Source: Poronia punctata
Taxonomy: Eukaryota > Ascomycota > Sordariomycetes > Xylariales > Xylariaceae
Length of the DNA stretch: 64,000 bases
Direction: 5' to 3'
Assembly: GCA_022579005.1 (NCBI GenBank)
Contig: MU401584.1
Coordinates: 43,740 to 107,739 of the forward strand
Shown here: one piece after another, positions 32,158-44,962 of the stretch
Layout of the letters: each line of letters opens with the position of its first letter
Numbering within the stretch: position 1 is the stretch's first letter
Position numbers and translations under genes: made by a program
Notes under the pieces: generated by a model
Databases searched by the model: none
What the model was told of the DNA's origin: nothing
The model's input: the letters and a program-made list of their open reading frames with translations, nothing else

Positions 32158-33790
32158 CTACCGGCAAGGGCGGTTACTCATGGCTTCGTTACTTCTTATG
32201 AGTGCCTCAAGCCAGTCTCCCGCCATATTAAGCATGGTGCTTTTGCTGTAACCGCCCGCTTGTAATGTCGGAACGATGAACGTAAGGTCATCAAAGCCTT
32301 CCTTGATGGCGCCCCGGCGTTTTTGCTCGCTTCTAATGTGATTTTCTCGCTTTTGCGCGTCGGTCAAATTCTCACGAGGCGGTTTAGGCTGGCTCGCCGC
32401 AGATTTGCGACGTTTCCCAGGTGTTTCCTGCGCGGCGGAAGCGGAATCGGGAGGTACGTTGAGGTCAGCTTTCGACTTGCGCTTTCTCGCCACGGCCTTT
32501 ACAGGTATCCGCCCCAGATGTTCACCGTCTTCTTCTCCCTCCGCCTTGACTCTACTCTTACGCCGCTTGCTAGCTGGCGTCGCCCGGCCCTCGCTCTTTG
32601 TACTATAACTATCCAAGTACTCGTGTGGCGCATGCGTAGGCATATCCCCGCTCCCCGGCGGGCTTGAAGGCCGGCTACTTGGAATTATAGCATGGTTGGT
32701 CGTAATCACCCGCTTTTCCTCCAGGGCTTGGCTAGATTCATGTTCTAACGGCGGCTCATAATGCTGTTTTCGCAGAAAACTATTATCAGACCCCCATTGC
32801 AGCACGGGTGCGTCTAGCGAAGGTTGGGCAGGTGATCTCTGGCTCCCGAAATACATCTCTGTAAACAGATTGCCCTCCTGATTAGAGCTCGCGGGCCGCA
32901 CAGGTTGACTGTGATCCGGCGTAGACTGATGCATAGAATTCTGGTGGCCTGTTAATGTTCGCAAAACGGGTGATGTGAGCAAGCGACCGGAGCCCAAATT
33001 GTTCGTGCGGAGCGGGTAGTCATTCTGGTGGGTATTGTACATTTCGGTCAAGAAGCTCGCAGCATTAGCTTGCGCGTTCTGCTCGCTCGGCACGTTGTTG
33101 CGTCTCGGCGTTTGGAATGGCTGCGAAAAGTGGTGAGAGAATGGATGCGGTTGTGGTTGCGGTTGAGGTTGAAATTGCGGTTGAGGTTGTAGTTGCGGTT
33201 GAGGTTGTAGTTGCGGTTGAGGTTGTAGTTGCGGTTGAGGTTGTAATTGCGGTTGCGGTTGTAGTTGCGGTTGCAGTTGATGTTGCGGTTGCAGTTGTTG
33301 CAGTGGCAATTGTCGGGTAGGTGGTGAGAAGAGAGATGGTGCTACTGATGCCATATTCTGGCCAAATGTGAATGGGCCTTGGAAGTCAGATTGGGACATT
33401 CCTGTTACAGAAGCAGAGCCCAAGTCCGCTGGAGGCTGCGAAGCAATAGATGTTGCATGGCCAAGCAGGTTAGGCACGGCCTGGCCGAACCATTGATCAC
33501 TAAAAACCAAGCCTTCGCCATCCGTTGTGTATTCATTAGATTCCAAGTTTGTGAAGAAGTTCCCCAACAGAGAGTTCTCGTCGGGGTCAAGGATGGGTTC
33601 GCCTCGAGGCGAAGGGGGGCGCAAGTTGGCGCCACCAGAGAAGTTGTCTAGGTAATGGCCGTTAGAAAGAGACGTCATCCGGCAAAGAGAGACACCAGCG
33701 TGGCGGAGACTTACAGCCAAAGGGCGCGCTGCTGCCCTTGGTCGACTGCGGCGGACCCATTTCGGGACGGTCTACACACACGTCGGTCAT
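32158..33790 (-). CDS. bHLH transcription factor with QP-rich repeat
   Basis: Two exons on the minus strand, 33790-33715 and 33647-32158, give 521 residues. The 67-nt intron (GTAAGT..CCTAG) joins a 25-residue first exon (MTDVCVDRPEMGPPQ...) to NFSGGANLRPPSPRG. The bHLH lies at the extreme C-terminus, about residues 450-515: basic region AQKRENHIRSEQKRRGAIKE, then FDDLTFIVPTL, loop with GGYSKS, helix 2 MLNMAGDWLEALI. The H..E..RR residues needed for E-box contact are present. Upstream are basic nuclear-signal-like clusters (SKRRKSRVK, ARKRKSKADL) and a long QLQPQP repeat near residues 140-195. It is likely a sequence-specific nuclear regulator; targets are unknown. A Met inside the intron offers a less likely start. 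Confidence 0.9.
33149..33306. repeat. Coding minisatellite (QLQPQP units)
   Basis: About 160 bp of imperfect GGTTGNNGTTGC-type units, best seen as an 18-bp period (GGTTGAGGTTGTAGTTGC). On the minus strand it encodes tandem Gln-Leu-Gln-Pro-Gln-Pro within the bHLH protein. Unit number is likely variable. Confidence 0.9.
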
Positions 33791-36778
33791 GGGTACTTTG
33801 GTTTCTCGTGCTCATACGCAACGTAATGTAGGGAACATATTATCGGACGTTGCCAGATTGATAGCGCTTCTACGACCGTGTCCATTCATACACTGCATAT
33901 AAAAACGCGATGTCCGCCGTTCGCAGGGGTGGCTCTGTCGAACGACAAGTGGAATGTAGCTGTGCTGTCGCTATATATAGGAGGCTCGTGTACGCTGGTT
34001 CGGCTTTGCAAGCTTCGACGCAACTTCTCTCAGTGTTTATGACTATTGTGCCTCCGAGGAGGCTATCCCTGTCGTGGGGCGGTCGCGGATCTGGAGAGAA
34101 AGGACGACGAGGAAAGTCGTATATTTCTCTACTTTGCTCCTCCCTCCCCTAGTTCCCTCCTTTTCTTGGTTGATGTCCACCTTGCGCTTCTCTTTGCTAG
34201 TACAAAACGTCCCGAGCGCAGCAGAAGAGCGTTTGCTTCTTGTTGTGTATCGATAACTCGTGGCCGAATGTGTTTTCCGTTCCGGTTCAAAGAGAGTTGA
34301 TGATAAAGGTGCACCGGAAAACGACCTAAACCATTTCATTACTGAATGAAGCCATGTAAATTTATAAACGGCGGATGATATGGTATGCCGCAGTTCCCGC
34401 GAACTTGAAATATACGGTATCGGCGTTGGAGTGTATTGAGAACCGGCTTTATAGTAGGAGCATTCCGTTGTGGACAGCGACGAGGGACAACTTGGAGTGC
34501 TTGTTCTGTTTTAGACGTGCAGGGTCTGCACCTGCTTCAGGGAATCTTGGCTAGTTTACTTGTTGAGGGACAGAATCAATGATCTGAATCCTTGAACTAA
34601 CTGGTAAAAGAATGGTAGGCGAGCTGGTACCAGATTAGTGTGACCTGCAGGTGGTGAACATTACTTGCTTACTTACTCAATAGGTAAATACTTTACTTAG
34701 TTAGGCGAGTTAAGTAAGTAAGTACTACTTGTAGATCGCCTGTAGATACATAGGCACTACTCGTACGAGCTCATACTACGATATGTGTAGGTAGGGCGCA
34801 TGCATGTACAAAATGTGGTGAGAACAGCATGCCATAACACCTTGAGGCTTTTACCTGTCACTATATACCTATGTATATGCAGAATATGTCACCTACATTG
34901 TGTGCTCGCCTGCATGTTCATGTACAGGCTAATCCCAGAAAGATGGATGTCTGCGAACCATACATTACATGTACATTCATTCATTCCTATTAGCAATGTT
35001 GAACCTTTTATTGAGTCCCTTGATGCAACTGCAACAGTTGAACCTACAAATAGGTTCCTACAATTGCATCCTAAGGCCTATATCAAGATGCTTCCCGCTG
35101 CAGACCTGAGATCCCGCTTCCTTTTCTTGGTAAAAGCATCGTCATAACCAACCAAGGACCCGTAAAAGTATCAAATCGGTGTGACTTAGGTAGTACTACT
35201 ATGGCTAGGTAGGGGGCCGGGCGTAAAAACCTGGGGAAGCCTGCCGCGCGAGTATTTGTAATGAGGATTCGACTGGACACTACTTACGCGTAATTTGTTC
35301 TTGTAGCTGTGCTTCTATGTGTATTTATTCGTGCGTTGGAATTTTGGAGTTCTGCTTGGGCCTGTTTCTCTATCCCGAGTAGCACGTAGTTAGTCATTTG
35401 GCAGTTAGTCGTTTGGCGGCCGGGTACGCGAATCTACTCGTATCTGCTTGGTCATAGTATACCTGACTGAGATAGGTATACAAAGTCCACTGTCTACGAA
35501 TACCTAGAAGTTTGAAGGAAGCCGCGTGGCCGCCTATCGTGTTTACAGGTACATATACTTAAACCCAGACAGGTCTAGTACTCGAGGTATGTGAAGAACA
35601 TTTACATTCGATAGGGGGGTACTTGTACCTACGTGTACAAGTACAATAAGTTAAAGCGGCCATCTTGCGGGCTACCGGAGATCGGCCACTTTTTAATCAC
35701 ATGCAAAATTTGCTAGAACTACTTGTACGATGTTGGCAGTTGAACGCCGGCCGATTGCTGGCTGTCCTGTATCTATAACTGTATTTAAGTATCCTACTTA
35801 CGAGTATGTTAGGCATAGATATAGATATAGGAATCTTTACGTAGACTTAGTGCATGTATAATACCAACGCATCTTTACACGTAGACTCGAGGCAAGTATC
35901 CAGACCTATCTAGGTTAGTATTAGGTAACTGGCTACATAATAGTAGTCGGCAAGTCTTGTGTGTAAACGGCAAGTTGACTGTCCATATCTAGATAGTGTC
36001 CTAATTAATGTAGGTAACACATAATCATGTTCTACCTATTCCTGCTTAGAAAGCATGTCAGAATTATTTAAAAGAGAATATAAATATGACATTCTTATAC
36101 CTAGCCCATCGTCACGATCCTGATAGGCGGCCCGGGTGCAAGCAACACTGCTTACATACTACCTGACATAAGCTGAAGAGACCTGACTTTACAAGTACGC
36201 ATTACAATGTAACCGCTAACAGGATCGCTCGAACTTCACCAGCACCTTCCCCCTGCGACCTCCGACAGCCATGTCACAACCCCACTCTCCTTCTCAATTA
36301 AGGTCCGGGGGGTACCCACCACCGTTATTTAGCAACAACAGCTGAACGCATGCAATAACCCAGAAGCCGAGGTTTCATAGGTTTATTGTCCTGTCGTTAC
36401 CTAATTCTCCCCAACGGCTACAGACGCAAGTTGATGATGATATGACCCTATGCTAGATAGGGCTGGTAGGTAATCCGAGTTTAATATTGATTACATAAGT
36501 TGCCTAGTCAGCTATTACCTTTCTACACGTCTTGTATTACGCGTACAATCTGTTGCTTGGGCATGTGGCTATGAGTATGCGCCACGCCACCTCCAAGATC
36601 AGGTAGGGAAAAGACGCGAACGCGGCGCAGGACGGCTCTGCGCGATACGGCTTGGCGATACCATCCTTGTCACCATACAACGGACGGAGACAGCCGTTAA
36701 AAGAAAGAAGGCAAGGCTGAGGGGAAGGGATAGGGAGAAGGGAAAAGGGAGAAGGGATAGGGAAGAGGATAATGAGTC
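33791..36778. other. Long gene-poor region, divergent upstream
   Basis: Almost 3 kb between the starts of the bHLH gene (-) and the TMEM135-like gene (+). Short frames on both strands have no motifs. AAGTAAGTAAGTAC-like and TACTCGTA words recur at 34690-35900, and a purine-rich run GGGAAAAGGGAGAAGGGATAG lies near 36730-36770, just upstream of the next start. No gene is supported. Confidence 0.45.
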
Positions 36779-38486
36779 ATGACATCGACCACGCTCCTTC
36801 AACAGCCTCGAGCGCCGAAAAGACTAGACGAGGCCATCCCACCATTGTTGCGACCCGTAGCGCGCGCCTTTGTCCTAGGCTATGCATCTGCCGTTGCACC
36901 CAGGCTTCTGACGTTGGTCTTGCAGCATGGCGTGAGGCGGCCAACAAGCAGGGGTCTTGCCAACGGATCCCAAACACGCGACTCTTTCCTCGCATCCCTG
37001 CGACATATCATCTACGGTGGACTGGACCCCCAACGATTCCCAACCTTTTGCGCTGCCCTAGTCGGCGGTACCACCTTACTCGAGGTACGACGCTCCTCTC
37101 GGTTGCTCGTCTCCCGTCCAGTGCATTGCCTCACGATGCCCATTCAAGACTAACATAAACTCTCGCCTGCTTTAGACTCTCGTTGCTGGGTTGATACGCA
37201 CCTCAAAAGTCCAGCTCTCTAGCGTAGCAAGACGGAGGTAAGACAACAGCGACGTATCTTTCAAAATGCGCAGCAGACTCCTAAGAGCTCCATGTGCTTG
37301 CTCAACAAACACTACCGTTACTCATCTCTATAAAGCGGATTTTAATAGTTCAATAGAATCTCGAGATGGATCTCCTCCTTTTTAGCCGCCTGGCTAAGCC
37401 TGAGGTTGCTCCAATCCAAGAAGACCAGCGCGTTCGCAGAGAATAAGACCAAAGAAGGTGACACACAGGCACCCGTCCGCTATGCTGGACGTACTCTAGA
37501 CTTGACACTGTTCGCTGCCACTAGGGCTGTCGATGTGGTCGTTGGCGAGTTATGGGCCCAAAGACGGGAGCGTCGAGTGGCCGTCGGTCGGTGGACATGG
37601 GTAAGTGTCGTCAATACTCCCTAGAGTACTATACTAACCCGGCCAGTACGATTCGCTCGTATCAAAAATGGCGGATCCGTCCATATTCGCGACCTCATGC
37701 GCCCTCATCATGTGGGCATGGTTCTACACGCCTTGTGCCTTGCCCAGGTCCTACACAAAATGGATCAGCTCAGCAGCGGCCGTAGATGGGCGACTAATCG
37801 AGGCTCTACGGCGCTGTCGAAGCCGGGAGCTTCGGTATGGCGAGGAGACAGGACAAGCCCCGCTCCTGCAGTCCATGTGTGCAGATTATAAGTGGCCGGC
37901 TGAATGGGGTGACCCAGCAAGATCAGTCCCGTTCCCGTGTGAAATGGTCCACATGGGCTGTGGCCCGTCCTGCGAATACCACGCGCTTTCCCGCTTCTGC
38001 CGCTCCTTCAAGTGGTCTATGATGACGTACTTGCCCCTGAACCTGCTGGCACAGAAGAAGAACCTGGCAGGCTTCCGCGCAGCGCTCGGATCGGCTGCGC
38101 GCTCGTCTACATTCCTCGCAGCTTTCATAACCTTTTTCTATTACGGCGTTTGTCTCACGAGGACGAGGCTAGGGCCTCATGTAATCGGCAAGGACAACGC
38201 TTCCAGACAAGCCATCGACGGCGGGATTTGTGTCGGGTGCGGATGTTTTATGTGCGGGTGGAGCATCCTTTTCGAAGCCGCGTCCCGAAGAAAGGACATG
38301 GCCCTTTTCGTTGCGCCCAGAGCGCTCGCTACGCTCTTGCCGAGACGGTATCCTTTGGACAAGCAGTGGAGAGAGACGCTTGTCTTTGCTTTCAGCACGG
38401 CCATCGTATTCACCTGTGTCCGCGAGAACCGGGCCAGGGTTCGCGGCGTGCTGGGCAAGGTGTTGGCGACTGTTCTGGAACCTTGA
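36779..38486 (+). CDS. TMEM135-like multi-pass membrane protein
   Basis: Four exons, 36779-37084, 37176-37237, 37357-37600 and 37647-38486, give 483 residues. Joins read GGTTLLE-TLVAGLIR, VARR-RISRWISSFLAAWLSL and GRWTW-YDSLVSK, each keeping frame; the last intron is only 46 nt with a TACTAAC branch box. Features typical of the TMEM135/PXMP52-like family are the LASLRHIIYGGLDPQRFPTF N-terminus, RYAGRTLDLTLFAATRAVD, the GxxxxxWxF-type hydrophobic helices (CALIMWAWFYTP) and a Cys-rich PCEMVHMGCGPSCEYHALSR loop. TMEM135 relatives act in mitochondrial and peroxisomal dynamics and lipid handling; the role here is inferred. Start 36779 follows a GAGTC context. Other acceptors for exon 3 at 37384 and 37398 either hit a stop or drop the FLAAW helix. 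Confidence 0.82.
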
Positions 38487-38873
38487 TCGGGCATTGAGGA
38501 CACGAATCACGAGCTGCGAGAATCAGAGCTCGATGACATGTCCAGATTCAAGGAGCGGGTGTATATATGATGTAGCAGTATTTGTATATGTATAAAACTA
38601 TTTGTACTTTACAGGCGGGATAGTAGCATGTAGGGCTTGGCTGTACAACAACCACATTCGCATTGAGGTGCCCATTTAGTTGCATTAACACGGTAATTTT
38701 TAATGGGGGTTTGATAAAAGCTCTGTGTCTATGAGGAATTACTGCAATGCGGCATTGTTACTTGTTGCTATTATCTCGACTATGTTTTCACTCTTTATTT
38801 CATAAACATTTTACCCACGACACACTTAGCGGACCCCTCCCTACCTAGGCAGGTAAAAGTAGGTAGGTCAGAT
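38487..38873. other. Spacer between convergent genes
   Basis: 387 bp with two 3' ends. It includes an inverted CTACCTAGGCAGGTA-like sequence near 38842. No gene. Confidence 0.45.
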
Positions 38874-41339
38874 TTATAGCCTTTCCAGCTTCAAGATAAT
38901 GCTTTGATAATCCTTGGCTTCCCAGCTCAAGCTCAGGCCTGTGTTCATGAGCGTAGAACCAGAAAAGGTAGCTTCGTACTCGTCGGTGCCGCTGAGCTTG
39001 TACTTGGCGCCCGCGTCTAGACCCCGGAGCTTGACATGGGGCGCGAGGGGCTTAGTGGCAGAGCGAACCTGGAAGACAAAGAGGACGGCGGCACTGGCGT
39101 CGGGCAGGACGAACATGGCGGCGGGCCAGTTGGACTGGTCGGGTAACGCGAGGCGGTGGAAGTCGCCGTGGATCACGAGTGGGTTTATCTCCTGCTGTAG
39201 GGCGATGAGGCCCGGGATGGCGTCACGCTCCCCGGGCTCCAGGTCGGCCGGGTCAAGTTCAAGGCCGTACGATCCGCACATGCTGGCGACGGCGGATCGG
39301 AAGGCGAGCGGTGTGATGCGTCCTACTTGTCCGTTGGGCACCGCGCTCACGTGGCAGCCCATGGCTGATGGCGGGTAAGCATACGACGTGCCGAACTGGA
39401 TGTGCAGCCGCTCCAGCCCGTCCGTGTTGTCCGATGTCCAGCTCTGCGGCCAGTAGTGGAGGAGTCCCGGGTCGAAACGGCCGCCACCCGAGGCGCAGCC
39501 CTCCCATAGGATCTCCGGATGGGATTTGGTAAGTCGGTCGATGACGTGGTACATGCCTAGGATGTATGCGTGGTTCGCCGCCGGCGAGGACAGCTCGTGC
39601 TGGCCGCGGTTGTTGTCCCACTTGACGTAGCGGATATCGGCCGAGTCGAGCACCTTCTCGACAGTGTCGATGATGTGCTCTTGGACCTCGGGTAGGCCCA
39701 GGTTGAGCACGAGCTGGTGGCGGACCTCGGTGCGGTTGTGCGACCCCGCGTGCAGGACCCAGTCCGGATGTTTGCGGTACAGGTCCGACTCGGGATTCAC
39801 CATTTCTGGCTCGAACCAGAGCCCGAAGCTCATCTTCTTGGACGAGTTGGCTATCGTGATGGCGCTCACGTCCTCCACATACGCCCCCAAGCCCTCGGGG
39901 AATTTCTTCTCCTGGGGCGTCCAGTCGCCCAGGCCCAAGGTGTCGTTATCGCGTGGGTAATTGGTGCCGAACCAGCCGTCGTCGTTTACGAACAGCGAGC
40001 AGCCAAGGTCGGCAGCCCCTTTCGCGAGCTCGACCATGGAGCTATGGTTATAGTCAAACGCGAGTCCCTCCCAGGAGTTCAAGAGGGGTGGCCGTGTCTC
40101 CCACGTGTGATTGGAGCGGGATAGCTGGTTCTTGAACAGCGAGTGCAGTGATTGCGACATGCCGCTAAGCCCCTTGTCCGAATAGACCGAGACCACTTCG
40201 GGCGAAGTGAAGGTCTCACCCGGCTTTAGCGGCCACGATAGGTGTAGCGGGTTAAGACCGAGGAGCACGCGAACCCAGCCCGTCGACCACCGCTCTATGT
40301 TGGCGGAGAAGGAGCCGGTATAGACGAGAGAGTAAGCCGTCGCTGGACCCTGCGATTCCGTCGTCGTGGGCGGCGCAAGCGCGAAGAACGGGTTATGAAA
40401 GGCGGAAGAATAGCCTGCAGTGGACCGGAAACTGCGAACTCGTGCAGTTAGTATGCATATAGGTAGACTGCGGACGTGGTCCCGGGATGGGAACCGCAAG
40501 TTGCAACCCACCCTTGCTCTCCATGCCCGACCGGTCTTCTGTTTAGGTGGGCCTCGTGAGCCCAGTCTCCCTGTAGGTCTATCAAGTCGAGCTCCTCATT
40601 AGGAGTGTCGATGCTCCAACTACTCGCCCTAAGCACCGTCGCGCTCTTCTTCCCTTTGTTCGTGACCCTAAAGCTGCGAGCAACTGCGCTGTGTCGCGGA
40701 AAGATGGAATAGTACAGGTCGGCTGCGATATCAGCGTGCTCATCATACAGGTGAACTATAAGCGTCGACGCATCTTGCTCGGAGCCGTAAGTAGCCGGGA
40801 GGCCCTGGAGGCCGGGCTTACCGGCGACGACCTCGTAGCCCGTGTAAGTGAAAGCCGAGACGGTATCGCCAGAGTCGTGTTGGATGTGTATCGCCGGCAG
40901 CCGGAAGTCACCTCGGCCCGAGTCGGGAAATTCACGACGGCGGTAGACCAGAGGGCCTCCCCAACCATTCGTGTTTCCCAAATCTGTCGGAACAACCTCT
41001 GCCGCGTACCCGCCCCAGTGGTCATGAACCAAGTCGAGCGTGGACGGGTCGACATGGAATTGATACGAGACGTTTCCTGATTCTAGGGAAAAGGCAGGCG
41101 CCGGCCCATCTTCAACAGTAATCCCTACAATGACATGGGTGAGTATTTGGTATGAAAAGCGAGTGAGTTGTCGTCAAAATGCCATGTTGCTACCATGTGG
41201 CGCCAAGAAAGATGAAAATCCAGAAATTACGTCTCAGCGTTCGAGGACTAAGAAGTACGCTACTCTTCTTACATTTAACACCGCTCTGGCCAAGAGCCCA
41301 GGCTGGGAATAGGCACAGAGCCAGTCGTTTGGAGACCAT
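38874..41339 (-). CDS. Secreted alpha-galactosidase, GH36 (AglC type)
   Basis: Three exons on the minus strand, 41339-41273, 41124-40512 and 40431-38874, give 745 residues. Exon 1 encodes a signal peptide (MVSKRLALCLFPAWALGQ). The 148-nt intron then joins GVK to WITVEDGPAPAFSL. The second intron joins GHGEQG to FRSTAGYSSAFHNPFFAL. The N-terminal beta-supersandwich has LVHDHWGGYA and GDFRLPAI; the barrel has WEGLAFDYNH, NDDGWFG and the nucleophile motif YVKWDNNRG (D499). The acid/base motif is WTSDNTDG (D561), after GCASGGGRFDPGLL. GH36 enzymes release terminal alpha-1,6-galactose from raffinose-type sugars and galactomannan. Length matches secreted fungal AglC enzymes near 745 residues. It is an intact gene, convergent with the TMEM135-like gene. 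Confidence 0.95.
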
Positions 41340-42050
41340 GAGGAAGGAGACACTTATGGTGGCGACGAAGCTATCCGCCGAACCGAAATCAAAGAAATGA
41401 AGTCATATCATCTTTGAAGTGCGACGCTGACCGATTGATCCTTTTAAGTAGGATAAATTACTCTAGTGGGCGGATAATTAGAGCCCACGAGACCGACATG
41501 ATCGGCCCCATTTCGTCACCGGTAAAGGGACAGGGGATGGGCATGGGGATGGGATCGTCAGGTCGAGCTTCCCCTCTCTATATAGTCAATTTTGATGGCC
41601 AGTAATAAAGCACCAATTCCTTCCTTGCTTTGTTTTTCTAGACACAGAAGCCAAGCTACTCCAACCGTCTCCGCAGGGAGCTGTGATTCCTTTTCGCTTG
41701 GCTAGGCCTTCTTACCCCTGCTCGTGAGGGGGGATGCTGCGTGCGGAGAGCTTTCATCGCGGGACTTTGTTTTCCGAATGTCGTCTAGACAACGCACACA
41801 CCTTGTACCCGTCCCTATATCGATACAGGTCATCGCCAGGCCAAGGGCGCTGTCGTCAGATATATATCTTCATCAGGTAGAAGATATGAGTGTTGACAAT
41901 TGCGTACAGGTCCCACGTCGCCGAGGGAGGGAGCGAAGGGGAAAAAGAGAGACAGAAAAAGAGAAAGAGGAAATGTTCGGTCTAGGTACCATGACTGACG
42001 TTGTGACTCGTGAGCCCGGTTCAAACAGGTCTAAAACCGGGGAAGGGGTC

Positions 42051-42080
42051 ACTCTTGATCACTCTTGATCACTCTTGATC
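42051..42080. repeat. Three tandem copies of ACTCTTGATC
   Basis: Three exact head-to-tail 10-bp units within a GGTC...ACAC frame. No gene lies within 0.7 kb on either side. Confidence 0.9.
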
Positions 42081-44946
42081 ACACACTGGACCAGCCAGCA
42101 CATAAGTGGCAGAAAAACAAGCCTTGAAATGATCTCCTAGTCTAGGATAACCAAGTACCTATACGACACCTACCTAGGCATCCGGTATCCGGGCCGGAAA
42201 AGTCTCGTTCAACAAGATGTCCGTTTTATCCTGCCAAGGCAGGCACGCAACACTTATGGACGCGACGGTATGACAAGGCTGTTCTCTAGGTCCTAGAACT
42301 ATTCCGAGTATTCCATATGGGCGAACAAGACGGCACTACGGTGTAATTCTCATGTTAGTCATCTGTCATTTTCATAGTTTCGATACTGCCCACCTATGCT
42401 AATTACCTAGCCGTTGGTTGCTACCTGAGGCTTCCCAAACCAGGAAAGGACAAAAGACTGCGAGCTGCGCAGAATATTGCACAAAAATATTTTATCAACG
42501 CAGCCGACAAATCTTATCTCTGTTGACCGCCGGGTCGTTATCGGTAGAGCCCAAGCGATACGCCGTATGTTGGACAGGACACAATCACCGAAGAAACACG
42601 TCGAAAGATAGTGGCTCACCGCTATTTTGTCTAATCCGACATCTTCACAAAGCCGTCGTTTATTCCGTCGAGCGGGAGTAAGCGAGAATAACCACAGGGC
42701 TTGGGGCTAAGCGGTACAGCATGTGTCGGGACTCGGGAGATCAATGGTGGGAGCGTTACGTGTATATCGAACCCTCTGGCTTCCTTGCGCTGGAGTCGAC
42801 TGTTTCGACCATCGCTCGAGCGAGTGCCGCAGTTGTCTGTTCACCTGCATCCGTTGCGCATGCTGTCAACGGTGTGCGACATAGTGGCGTCCACCCTCCG
42901 ACTGGATATTCAGAACGGGCAGAACGATAATTGGTTCGGCAGGTGTTATAATCTTTCTAGACTGGGGATGTCCTTCTTCTAGTTCTGCTTTCTTATCAAA
43001 AATAAAAATAAAAATTGGAAATACAACGAGTAGGGTTAGGCACATTGCCCAACGCGCCGGCTCCCCCGTGAACCGGAGACGGTTGAGATTGTCATATTCA
43101 CCTTGACCAATTCCAGCTGTACTAGGTTAAAGAATTTCCCTACCGTGTGTGCCCAACCTAAACTAGTTGCCTGGCCAAAATGCAGAGAAGAGCGTGGTAG
43201 AGATTCTACCTTATGGAACGCTAGGTTTCGGGATACCAACTTGAGACTAGCGCACCCTCTTCTCAAAATATTGTGGCTTGCGAAATATCAGGCAATTTGA
43301 CGCCTTGTCCTCTGCAAGCAACACTCAGCACACGGTCCGATGGAGACAACGAGATCATCGTCGTAGATAACTGAGAGATCCACCCGACGGGGATGGGAGG
43401 AAGGGGCCAGCGGAAATGATTTCATTGTCCTTTGAAGCCCAACTCATGACAGCTCAGTTCCCAGTCATATCAGTCTGTCCTGCGAGATAACAGACTGCCC
43501 GACGTCGGGAAACCCCAAGTAAACGTCGGGGACAATATTTTTTGGGCATATGTTCTGATCCGATATCATCCTGTGGGGAGTTGGCCCCGTTCTCTCTTCT
43601 TCCGCACATACGATGATCGACAATATTTTACTTCAACTGTCAGTGGAGGTGAAATTTGGGACCTGTCCTTAGCTCAAGATGTATAATTATTTCTTACCAA
43701 GGACACAAGGCGCCTACTGTGCTACTGAACGAAGGCGACCATCCATCCAAATTTAGATGATTACGCGCTAAGTTGACATAACCCCCAAATTCTAGAAACA
43801 TGGTGGGCCTGTCGCAGAGCCAGTCGGTACACGTAATAGACTATCTAATTAGTTGCGTGGACTTGACGGGAAGCCGCATCTTTTTAGCTAGGTACATCAG
43901 TCCCGGCCCCGCCCATCTTCCTTGCCTGGACTTGGGGCTCTGATAAGCATCATAGGTAAATACTTGCTCTATGAGTACGTGTACAAATCAATGTCCACGT
44001 AACTTTTTACTGATAGAGAATTAGTTACTTGTCTTGGTACGGTAGTTACTGGCTCTTTTTTCCCTCTTTTTTTTTTGGCTTAATCATTGGCACTTCGGAC
44101 TCCAATAGAGTGCCAAAGCTACGTTTCATATCAAATTGTGTTTCAGCTCGAAGCAGATGACTTGGAAGACAAGACTTAATAACAACTCCACTAGTGCTGA
44201 GCCCGTAAGCCAATGCTTGTTATACATACGCTATTCAAAAGGCATATATGAAAGTTGGCTATCAGTACTGCTATACAGATGACATCACTTGGGGTAGAGT
44301 GTCCTTGCAGGATAAGAAAAATATTTTAACCTACAAAATGTTGCATGCCACACATAACCCTACTTTTCAAGGCGATATACTGGTAGCATACGCAAAAAGG
44401 AACACCGTGTGTTCCTGAGCATATGCATATTCGCTAAAGAATACCGCAGTATAAAATCACAAATTACAACGTTATATAGACGCCTGACCAATCAAGGGGA
44501 TTATGGCACCAGGGCAGCTTGCACAGTATTTGTGTGATATTATTCTTACCGTGCTAGCTGGCCCTGCGAACGAGCTGCAGATCAGATCTGTCAGGACTGA
44601 TTGGGCAAAAAAGAGCAGGTGCCGAGATTTCTATACTGGATGATACAACACCGCCCTGCGGCCCTTGCAGCCAATCCGATCATCTAGCAAGTCCTATGCA
44701 TTTTCATATGCATTCTGTATGCACTACCGATCTATCTCCCGCCCCCCCTGGAACCAGGCAAGAAAGTTTCCTGTGATAGTCAGATCCACTGCTCTTATAC
44801 GTCAATCAATTTTCTTCGTCCTGTTAAAGCGTGCATACAGACACAACACTACCCAAGTGCTCGTAGGTTGGGTACGTATCTACATGTAGTGGACATGAGG
44901 GGAGATATGGAATAGTTAGTATCATCATTTCTAGCTAGCACGTATA

Positions 44947-44962
44947 ACCGCATATATGCGGT
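44947..44962. repeat. 16-bp perfect palindrome
   Basis: ACCGCATATATGCGGT equals its reverse complement; the outer CGG/CCG triplets resemble a spaced dimer site for Zn2Cys6 factors. Location is deep intergenic. Confidence 0.6.

Noticed and set aside
33117..33320. Plus-strand frame with repeated Val-Ala-Val-Glu units
   Set aside because: It is the antisense of the QLQPQP repeat in the bHLH gene.
37085..37656. Several short frames suggesting a broken TMEM135-like gene
   Set aside because: Three introns, including one of 46 nt, give a continuous 483-residue protein.
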